DNA of 64,000 bases, from the NCBI GenBank assembly GCA_963749115.1, contig CAVVLP010000015.1:124001-188000 (forward strand). Direction: 5' to 3'. The translations under genes and the position numbers were made by a program. This DNA comes from SZUA-36 sp963749115 (GTDB lineage Bacteria > Pseudomonadota > Gammaproteobacteria > Xanthomonadales > SZUA-36). Positions 17,123 to 24,427 of this stretch are shown here, piece by piece. Within the stretch, counting starts at the first letter, position 1. Each line of letters opens with the position of its first letter. The notes under the pieces were generated by a model, which searched no databases, was not told where the DNA came from, and was given only the letters and a program-made list of their open reading frames with translations.

Positions 17123-17407
17123 TTATTTTGTCTTTAGCAAATTTCTATGGTTTTCGAAGCTGTATTTTAACCGCCCGGTGTACAGCGGGTGGCGTAATCT
17201 TTTTCCACAGCAACCGGAATTCTGACCCCTGCCGGCTGGCAGTATTTGAAACAGGTTTTGAAATGCCCCCAACCCAGAACCTGTTTGACCGTTTAAGCAT
17301 ACTCCAAGCATAATCAAAAATCCAGTATCTGCTACATTTTGTATAATACTTTCCGACCGGTTAATACCCATCTGAAACTTAAGAGCAATCGTCTCCTGGT
17401 GATCCAT
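17123..17407 (-). CDS. Candidate small ORF upstream of the glycosyltransferase pair
   Basis: A 94-aa frame from ATG 17407 (MDHQETIALKFQMGI), with GAGGA eight bases upstream, a good ribosome-binding site. It is the first ORF upstream of the small secreted protein and glycosyltransferase. The C-terminal half is Gly/Cys-rich (LNGQTGSGLGAFQN, SGCCGK). The neighbouring frame after about 17335 also reads like protein (WSMLKRSNRFWVGGISKPV), so a frameshift may lie inside and the true C-terminus is uncertain. If real, its position makes it a possible leader-containing precursor peptide. No family recognised. Confidence 0.3.
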   Translation of the reverse strand: MDHQETIALKFQMGINRSESIIQNVADTGFLIMLGVCLNGQTGSGLGAFQNLFQILPAGRGQNSGCCGKRLRHPLYTGRLKYSFENHRNLLKTK

Positions 17408-17507
17408 AGGCCAATTCCTCATGAATTACAAATAAGAACAATGAAACGACCACCGATACGACAAACCGATGAATAATAATCATTTAAACGAATAGAATAG
17501 ATTCTCA

Positions 17508-18230
17508 ATGCGACGATTAAGCTTCGAAACCCCAAGCGGATTATTGGAATACACCATCACCCGTCGTTCACGGGTAACAAAACGTCTGCATATGGAGCTC
17601 GATGAAAATGGTGGCCTGGTAGTTGTAGCACCCCGTCACTGGTCAAAAGCACATATCAATGCAACCCTGTCTCAAAACACAGCCCGGGTAGAGCGTTTTC
17701 TTATCAGGGCCCGCCGAAGGCAACTGGAACCGTTGCTTTATGTTAACGGTGAGCTGCATTTCTACCTTGGTGAGTGTTACCCCTTGGCCATTCTTCCCGG
17801 TTCGGGTCGGAAGACCGGCGTCAAGTTTAGCGGAAATGAAATCCGCATCGAAATCTACCAGTATGATCCGGGGAGAATCCGGGTTGCATTGCAGTCCTGG
17901 TACCACAAGCAGGCACTGAATGTTTTCAAAACACGTTTGCAGACTATCGCGGGCAGGGCAGACTGGGTCGGAGACAGGCCGGTTCCGCTAAAACTTCGAA
18001 GAATGAAACGCACCTGGGGCAACTGTTCATCCGGGGGTGTGATCAAGCTGAACACCCATTTGATCAAGGCGCCCCTGTTGATTATTGATTCTGTTATTGC
18101 ACATGAGCTGTGCCACCTCGTGGAGATGAATCACGGCAAGGCGTTTTATGCCTTGTTGGAACGATTGAATCCTCACTGGCGTCAGAACCGGGCCTGGTTG
18201 CGGTCTGAAGGTAATACCTACCTGTTATGA
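17508..18230 (+). CDS. YgjP-like (DUF45) zinc metallopeptidase-fold protein
   Basis: 240 aa, the normal length for the YgjP/WLM-related M48-type family. The zinc motif HELCHLVEMNHGKAF lies at about 200-214, with HELCH plus a downstream His and the trailing LNPHW that is typical. Ahead of it come RTWGNCSSGGVIKLN and the N-terminal RRSRVTKRLHMELDENGG, both characteristic. E. coli YgjP has been reported as a UTP pyrophosphatase, so the catalytic role of this family is unsettled. No signal peptide, so cytoplasmic. It is divergent from the small ORF at 17123-17407 and convergent with the histidine kinase gene. Confidence 0.85.
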   Translation: MRRLSFETPSGLLEYTITRRSRVTKRLHMELDENGGLVVVAPRHWSKAHINATLSQNTARVERFLIRARRRQLEPLLYVNGELHFYLGECYPLAILPGSGRKTGVKFSGNEIRIEIYQYDPGRIRVALQSWYHKQALNVFKTRLQTIAGRADWVGDRPVPLKLRRMKRTWGNCSSGGVIKLNTHLIKAPLLIIDSVIAHELCHLVEMNHGKAFYALLERLNPHWRQNRAWLRSEGNTYLL

Positions 18231-18263
18231 ATCACTGACCGGGCTTCAACCAGGATTTTCAAA

Positions 18264-19778
18264 TTACGCCGCGGCCTGTGTCGGCAAATCGAACTCAAAA
18301 CATGTTCCCCGATCAAGCTGGCTGCTAACGGTGATGCGACTGCCGTGTAGATCGAGAATCTTACGTACGATGGCCAGCCCCAAACCGGCATTGTTGGTAC
18401 TTTCCTGGTTGCTATTTTCCGCACGGTAAAACCGTTCAAACACATGCTCCAGATCTTCCTCGGCGATACCGCAACCGGTATCTTCAATTGCGACTGCTAC
18501 CGCACCCGGTTTTTTGTCAAGGCGGATGTTGATTTCGCCGCCAGCCGGTGTGAATTTGAGGGCGTTGCGGATCAGGTTTTCGAGCACCCGCTGCATCAGT
18601 CCGATATCCGCATATACGATGCTTGGATCATCGGTCGACTCGATAGTCAGGCTCACATCACGTCTTTCTGCCTCCAGACCGAACTCATGTACGGTATCGT
18701 GAAGCAATTCCGCCAGCGAGAAGGTCTCCAAAGAGGGGTGGATGCTGGCTGAATCCAGTTTCGATAATTCAAAAAGATCCCCTATCAAGTCTCCAAGGCG
18801 CTGGGTGTGTTTACGGGCAATCTCCAGGTACTCACGGCGTTTTTCCGGTCCCAGCTTATCGTTCTTGATCAGCAGGGTTTCAACATAGCCATGCATGGAG
18901 GCCAGTGGCGTGCGCAGATCATGGGAAACATTGCTTACCAGTTCGCGACGCAGCTGATCGGTTTTTTTAAGATTTTCAAACTGCTCATATAATTTATTCG
19001 CCATGGCGCTAAAAGCAAATTCCAGTTGCCCGATTTCATCTGCATTGTTGTCAGACTGTGACGTGCGGTAATCCATACCGGGCAGGATTTTGCCAGGTTC
19101 CAGGCCCTGCGTATTTTCTCCGAAACCCGAGTCGGTGAATGCTCTGACACTGGTGGTGAGTAGACTGAGCCTGCGGGTGAACAACCAGAACACCAGCAAA
19201 CCGATCAGAAATGCGCCGAGGACGATCGCCAGCAACGCCCCCGCACTTAAGCGTTGGACATAACTATCTCGAATTGCATTGGCCAGTTCATCGTATTTGG
19301 CTCCGCCCAGCACCGCGTATAAATAGCCCTGTAACACGTCATCATGCATGACCGGGAACGCCGAAAAAATCTTCTCACGATCCAGGTTTCGCGGGTCGGT
19401 GCCGCGCAAGGGCATTTCTACGTCACCACCGATCAGGGCCTTTACCGGTGACAGGTCTACCTTGTTCTGAACGATGCTTTCAGGTGGAAAAGCATGTGCC
19501 AGTATGTTGCCCTCGGTATCGAGCAGGAATACTTCAACCGTGGGGTTTATGATCATCGCCTGCTGTGCCAATAGTGAAAGGGCCTCACGATTGACAACAA
19601 AATCCTCCATCAACTGGCGCTCACCTGTCACGTACATGGCAATGGAGGCGTTCAGACGTTGCGTAATTTCTTCGTAATAATTTTGTGTGCTGTAGCGCTC
19701 GATCAGGAAAAAGCCACTACCCAATAGGGTAACAACCAAAAACAGGGCAAATGAAAGCTTGGCAAATAATGATTTCAT
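18264..19778 (-). CDS. Two-component sensor histidine kinase
   Basis: 504 aa from ATG 19778 (MKSLFAKLSFALFLVV). First membrane helix at residues ~5-25, a periplasmic sensor region of ~150 residues, second helix near 180-205 (LLAIVLGAFLIGLLVFWLF), and HAMP. Then the H-box VSNVSHDLRTPLASMHGYVE, N-box LENLIRNALKFT, G1 DTGCGIAEEDL and G2 GLGLAIVRKI. It should autophosphorylate on the H-box His and pass phosphate to the response regulator encoded immediately upstream (20 bp gap). The stimulus is unknown; the periplasmic part resembles no sensor I can name. A TTG at 19793 is an alternative start. Confidence 0.93.
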   Translation of the reverse strand: MKSLFAKLSFALFLVVTLLGSGFFLIERYSTQNYYEEITQRLNASIAMYVTGERQLMEDFVVNREALSLLAQQAMIINPTVEVFLLDTEGNILAHAFPPESIVQNKVDLSPVKALIGGDVEMPLRGTDPRNLDREKIFSAFPVMHDDVLQGYLYAVLGGAKYDELANAIRDSYVQRLSAGALLAIVLGAFLIGLLVFWLFTRRLSLLTTSVRAFTDSGFGENTQGLEPGKILPGMDYRTSQSDNNADEIGQLEFAFSAMANKLYEQFENLKKTDQLRRELVSNVSHDLRTPLASMHGYVETLLIKNDKLGPEKRREYLEIARKHTQRLGDLIGDLFELSKLDSASIHPSLETFSLAELLHDTVHEFGLEAERRDVSLTIESTDDPSIVYADIGLMQRVLENLIRNALKFTPAGGEINIRLDKKPGAVAVAIEDTGCGIAEEDLEHVFERFYRAENSNQESTNNAGLGLAIVRKILDLHGSRITVSSQLDRGTCFEFDLPTQAAA

Positions 19779-19797
19779 AGGTTTATTTTTCAACCGT

Positions 19798-20598
19798 TTA
19801 CAGGTGTCGTCGCATTGGGGTTACATTGGAACGTCCTGCTACAGACACGGAAGCAGCTTGGGGGGAAGGTGCTGGGGTGCCATCAAATTTGTAGCCAACC
19901 CCCCAACTGGTAACGATCAGCTGCGGGTGCGCCGGGTCGCTTTCTATTTTCGCCCGCAAGCGGTTAATGTGTGAGTTAACCGTGTGCTCATAACCTTCGT
20001 GACCATACCCCCAGACACTGTCAAGTAACTGTGCACGGGAAAAGACCTGACCCGGATGACGGGCAAAATGTAACAACAGGTCAAATTCGCGTGCTGTAAG
20101 GGCCAGGTCACTATCGCCTTTTCTGACTTCCCTGCCGCTGGTATCGATGACCAGGTCATTGATGCATAAGTTTTCTGCACCACCCGGAAAACGTTTTTCA
20201 ACCGACTCGATACGACGGAATATGGCCTTCACCCGGGCAACCAGTTCCGAAACGGAAAAAGGTTTGGTGACATAGTCGTCGGCACCCAGTTCCAGCCCAA
20301 GTACACGGTCGAGCTCAGAAGATTTGGAGGTCAGCATCAGGATTGGAACATAAGCCATTTCACGGCGCAGAGCGCGGCAGATGGTTAGCCCGTCCGGCCC
20401 TGGCAAGCGGATATCAAGTATGACCAGATCCCATTGGCGGCTAAAAGCAAGACGCATACCTGCATGACCATCGGCGGCGAGGCTCACGTCAAAATTGGCG
20501 TCATTCAGATGCAACTGCAAAAGACTGGCGATGTCACGTTCGTCTTCAACTATCAGGATGTGGCGTTTTTCCACTGCGGTTTCCTTATCTTCCATCAT
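19798..20598 (-). CDS. OmpR-family response regulator
   Basis: 266 aa. Receiver domain at residues ~12-125: acidic pocket VEDERD, phospho-acceptor in LVILDIRLPGPDG, and conserved Thr/Lys in MLTSKSSE. The C-terminal winged helix of OmpR type covers ~155-240 (LTAREFDLLLHFARHPG; SRAQLLDSVWGYGHEGYEHT; HINRLRAKIE). It is the first gene of a two-gene operon with the histidine kinase. A 25-residue Ser/Pro-rich tail follows the winged helix. The first two codons are both ATG and either may be used; GGAG lies just upstream. It is divergent from the spondin-domain gene, which is a candidate target. Confidence 0.93.
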   Translation of the reverse strand: MMEDKETAVEKRHILIVEDERDIASLLQLHLNDANFDVSLAADGHAGMRLAFSRQWDLVILDIRLPGPDGLTICRALRREMAYVPILMLTSKSSELDRVLGLELGADDYVTKPFSVSELVARVKAIFRRIESVEKRFPGGAENLCINDLVIDTSGREVRKGDSDLALTAREFDLLLHFARHPGQVFSRAQLLDSVWGYGHEGYEHTVNSHINRLRAKIESDPAHPQLIVTSWGVGYKFDGTPAPSPQAASVSVAGRSNVTPMRRHL

Positions 20599-20818
20599 GC
20601 TCCGAAAAGATAGACCTGATTTCTAACGAAAGTATCACAGCGAGAATTCGTATCGTAGCGGCAGGCCAATAAAAACAGTGGCTTGGGCGTGTTTTTGCAC
20701 GATTAAGGAAAATGCTGACGTGATAGTCATGTGAATTTCCCCGCGCAGAATGTATCACGCTGGCAGAGCGGACATCGCCAACTGCCTTTTCTATTGAACA
20801 CTACTGAGGAGCGTAAAT

Positions 20819-21509
20819 ATGAATATCTCGAGATTGTTAATTACAACCAGCCTGATGTTGTCGACCGCGGCTTTTGCCGGCGACTACCATTATGGTAAAG
20901 GCAAATCCAAGCCCTATACCTTTGCGGTAACTATCACCAACATCACAGCCGGTCAGATTTTTACACCTGTGCTGGTAGCCAGTCATACCGGTAGGGTGAG
21001 CTTCTTTGAGTTGGGTGCCGAGCCTTCAAATGAGCTTGCTGACCTGGCCGAGGGTGGTGCGACGGATGGCTTACAAATGAAATTGGATGGCTTACCGAAA
21101 TATGTAATGGATACAAACACCAGCGGGATTACCCCAAACGGTGACCCGTTAATCGATCCTGGCGAATCAGTGACGATATATATTACCGGAAGCCGTAAAT
21201 TCAACCGGTTTAGCCTGGCAGGAATGCTACTGCCAACCAATGACACTTTTGTGGCCATTGATTCCATGCCTTTAACACGAGTACAACTCTGCCAAAACAG
21301 CACTGGCTTATGACGCCGGAAGTGAGATGAATGATGAGTTGTGTATGAATATACCGGGCCCGCAGTGTGGCGGCGCACCTTTCTCGGAAGGCCTGGCGGA
21401 AGGTTATGTTCATATCAGCCGCGGAATCAGTGGTGAGGGTGATCTTGAAGCCTCCGACTACGACTGGAGAAACCCGGTCGCCCATGTAACCGTGAAACTT
21501 GTAGACTGA
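20819..21509 (+). CDS. Spondin-N domain secreted protein (one frameshift)
   Basis: A secreted protein with a signal peptide (MNISRLLITTSLMLSTAAFA) and a spondin-N domain: FAVTITNITAGQIFTPVLVA, then GDPLIDPGESVTIYI and LAGMLLPTNDTFVAID. The first ORF stops at 21313. The coding sense continues in another frame (AKTALAYDAGSEMNDEL, GPQCGGAPF, down to VTVKLVD) and stops at 21509, so one base is lost or gained near 21277. Spondin-N proteins in proteobacteria have no settled role and often lie near regulatory genes. Ribosome-binding site GAGGAG upstream of 20819. It is divergent from the two-component system. Confidence 0.8.
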
Positions 21510-21553
21510 GGTTTAACAGGGCGTGCGAGTTGATCGCGCCCCGTGTAAGAAAG

Positions 21554-21577
21554 CCTCCCGCAATAGTGGGGGGTTTT
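21554..21577 (+). terminator. Probable terminator after the spondin gene
   Basis: CCTCCC at 21554-21559 pairs with GGGGGG at 21568-21573 (one G-U), followed by TTTT. It lies 45 bp after the stop of the spondin-domain gene. Modest stem, so moderate certainty. Confidence 0.5.
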
Positions 21578-21604
21578 CACCGCAGCCTCTCGTGATCGGT
21601 CAGG

Positions 21605-21783
21605 GAGCCAAGGTGGTGTGGTGTCTTGTTTCAGGACACGTCGTGAACCCATCCATGGGGACTCGGGCGCGACTTCCTGTCGCTCACGGTCCTGAAACAA
21701 GACACCACACCCCCTCGGCTTTGTGCGTAATCATAAGTCGATGGTTTCAGGTGGATGAACTACGGTCAGGTTGAAGCTGGGGC
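21605..21783. repeat. Palindromic repeat element, copy A
   Basis: A perfect 23-bp inverted repeat, 21615-21637 and 21689-21711, separated by a 51-nt loop that carries CCCATCCATGGG and CTTCCTGTCGCTCACGGTCC. A tail at 21714-21783 ends in GAAGCTGGGGC. The same loop words, stem layout and tail recur at 46894-47170, so this is a dispersed element. No ORF inside. It fills most of the gap between the spondin gene and the convergent DUF1579-like gene (21510-21832), which has no other feature except the terminator at 21554. Confidence 0.75.
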
Positions 21784-21832
21784 TATGTTCACAGCGCCCC
21801 CAACCTTGCAGATAGAAAGGAAACCATTGCTG

Positions 21833-22390
21833 TTATTCGTTACCCTTTTTGACATATAAACCATCAAACCAAACCGCCCACTCCTGGCTTTCAGGGTCCT
21901 GTTGCTCAAAAAACTGGCGCACGCTGCCATCGGCTTTGGGTGTCCAGGTACCCCGGAAAGCGTGGCTTTTACCGGTTTTGTAATAGTTGATCTTGCCGCT
22001 CAAAACCATTGAACCGGACTCGTTTAAACCACCGGTATAGTCAATCGAATAGCCACCGGCCACCCATAACTGACGCCATTGATCTTCAACCGCATCGTAA
22101 TAGTTCATGCTACTGCCGGTGCCACCCTGCAAATTGGTCCAGTTTTCCATGATCAGGCAGTTTTTGTGGTGCTTGGTGATAGAGTTGGTACCCTGGAGCT
22201 GTCGCGTGTCATCATTTGAATAGACATTCCATTCACCGAGCCAGAAATCAAAATCATTAAAACTTTCCATCGTTTCACATACTGGTTTGGATGGTGCCTG
22301 TTTTTTAGCGGGTTGCTCTTCGCCAAGCGCCGGTATCGCAATACACCATGCAATCAAGGTGGTAAAGGCGGTTTTTATCAATGGGTTCAT
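21833..22390 (-). CDS. Secreted DUF1579/lipocalin-like protein
   Basis: 185 aa with a signal peptide (MNPLIKTAFTTLIAWCIAIP, cleaved about ALG-EE). The mature part begins with FNDFDFWLGEWNVYSND, the FDFWLGEW opening typical of DUF1579 and related small barrel proteins. Repeated strands follow (DQWRQLWVAGGYSIDYTGG, MVLSGKINYY, GTWTPKADGSVRQFFEQ). Function unknown in the family; the fold is that of a ligand-binding barrel. Good ribosome-binding site (AGGAGA) at the right distance. It is divergent from gltB. Confidence 0.75.
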   Translation of the reverse strand: MNPLIKTAFTTLIAWCIAIPALGEEQPAKKQAPSKPVCETMESFNDFDFWLGEWNVYSNDDTRQLQGTNSITKHHKNCLIMENWTNLQGGTGSSMNYYDAVEDQWRQLWVAGGYSIDYTGGLNESGSMVLSGKINYYKTGKSHAFRGTWTPKADGSVRQFFEQQDPESQEWAVWFDGLYVKKGNE

Positions 22391-22706
22391 TTTAGAATTT
22401 CTCCTGACGGTTGTTGACGTCTATCGATTGTTTATAGGCCAATGTACCGGCCAGGTATATCCGTCTGCGCCAAAACGAGTGTTGAAAGCGCCACTTTGCA
22501 AATTCCCGGCGTTCCGTTCGGGCCGGCTGTTTAGCTAAGGAATAGCTGAATGGCGAACTTTTCCGCACAAAAATCCTGCTTATGCCTGCAATCGGGGCTT
22601 TTCAAAAATCCGTCACCGTGTAGGATAGAGGATTCCGCTGCAAAAGACTGCAGAGTTCAAAAAGTGCGGCGATTGAACTAAACACTGAACAGTAGAACAT
22701 CAAAAT
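22391..22706. other. Intergenic region between DUF1579-like gene and gltB
   Basis: 316 bp with no ORF I would support. It must hold the gltB promoter and that of the divergent gene, but I see no clear hexamer pair, operator or hairpin. Confidence 0.4.
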
Positions 22707-24427
22707 ATGCAACAACGTGATCACATCAAAGGCCTGTACCGGCCTGAGCGGGCCAAGGATAGCTGTGGTTTTGGACTCATAGCCCATCAACATGGAAAGG
22801 CCAGCCATGAATTGGTCGACACCGCCTGCAAGGCATTGACCCGTATGACACATCGCGGGGCTATAGCTGTCGATGGCAAGAGCGGTGATGGTTGTGGCGT
22901 GCTGATGAAGTTTCCGCAGTCATTTTTCAAGAAGGTGGCAAAAGACGAGGGCATGATGCTGGGCCGGGTTTTCGGCGTTGGCATGGTGTTTCTGAACACG
23001 GACCCTGAAATTGCGGCACGTTCCCGTAAAATTCTTAAAAAACATATCAAAAATGAAACCTTGAGTATTGCCGGTTGGCGCAGCGTACCGATCAATCCAT
23101 CGGTTTGCGGTCAAACGGCCCTGGATTCAATGCCGTGTATTGAGCAGGTGTTTGTTAACGCACCTCCGGGCTGGGGCCCGCACGATGTTGAACGCCGGCT
23201 TTTTGTCGCCCGGCGTATGGCTGCCGCCGAGAACATGAACCTGGAACAGCCGGATGAAAGATTTTACGTGGCGGCCTTGTCCAACCTGACCGCAGTTTAC
23301 AAGGGCCTGGTGATGCCCGAGAACCTGCCGGAGTTTTATCCCGATCTGAAAGACCCGCGCTTAAAAAGCGCTATCTGTCTGTTTCATCAACGCTTCTCAA
23401 CCAATACCCTGCCAAACTGGAGATACGCTCAGCCTTTCCGTTTTCTGGCACATAATGGCGAGATCAATACAATCGAGGGCAACCGCAGCTGGTCGGAGGC
23501 GCGTACGCCAAAGTTCCAGACGCCCTTGCTACCCGATTTGCAAAAGATTCGTCCACTGGTCAACCAGGAAGGCTCGGATTCATCCTCGCTGGATAATATG
23601 CTGGAGTTGTTTCTTGGCCGGTGGTATGGATGTGTTCCGTGCCATGCGTATCCTGATTCCGCCTGCCTGGCAGGCTGAACCGGATATGTCCTCGAAACTC
23701 CGGTCTTTTTACGAGTTCAATTCAATGCATGTCGAACCCTGGGATGGCCCTGCGGGTATCGTCATGACCAATGGCCGCGTGGCCACCTGCAATCTTGACC
23801 GGAATGGTCTGCGACCGGCACGTTACGTGATCACAAAAAATGACTGGATTACGTTGGCGTCCGAAGTCGGTGTGTGGGACTACGAGGAAGCCGACGTGGT
23901 TGAGAAAGGCCGTGTCGGGCCGGGTGAAATGTTTGTCGTCGACACCGAGCTTGGGCAACATCTGGCGCTCACGTGAGATTGATGATGCTCTCAAGTCACG
24001 CCACCCTTATGGTGACTGGCTTACCGAAAACATCATCCGCATATCAAGCAATGATGAGCTGGAGGAAACCGCTGCCCAGGTCTACATGAAAGAGGAGAGC
24101 CAGGACCTGCCGGTATATCAGAAGCTTTTCGGTATCAGTAACGAAGAACGTGAACATGTACTGCGGGTGATGGCGGAAAATTCAGAAGAAGCGACCGGTT
24201 CAATGGGTGATGACACGCCGATTGCCGTGTTGTCGCGACAATCGCGGCCTGTCTATGATTATTTTCGTCAACAGTTTGCCCAGGTGACCAACCCCCCGAT
24301 TGATTCATTGACGGGAACGGTCAGCCATGTCGCTCGAGACCCTGATCGGCAGGGAACATAACATTTTCCAGGAGACCCAGCACGCAGGCACACCGCGTTG
24401 TACTGCCGTGGCCGGTCCTGAATGTGG
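22707..24427 (+). pseudogene. gltB: Glutamate synthase large subunit, N-terminal part, broken by four frameshifts
   Basis: This is the glutaminase half of GltB, which continues in frame at 24424-27198. The catalytic Cys is in DSCGFGLIAHQHGKAS (residue 20). The usual family text follows: THRGAIAVDGKSGDGCG, HQRFSTNTLPNW, HNGEINTIEGN. Frame breaks fall near 23615 (FLGRWYG should be FLAGGMDV), 23965 (before REIDDALKSRHPYGDWL), 24309 (before MSLETLIGREHNIF) and 24386 (before HRVVLPWPVLNVV). The protein is well conserved in every segment, so these are probably assembly indels, not decay. If corrected, the protein is ~1,497 aa, as expected. Confidence 0.85.

Noticed and set aside
14867..17407. Classic RiPP cluster with radical SAM or lanthipeptide enzymes
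   Set aside because: No radical SAM, LanM, protease-exporter or conserved core peptide was found; only the PqqD-like/glycosyltransferase fusion supports the idea.
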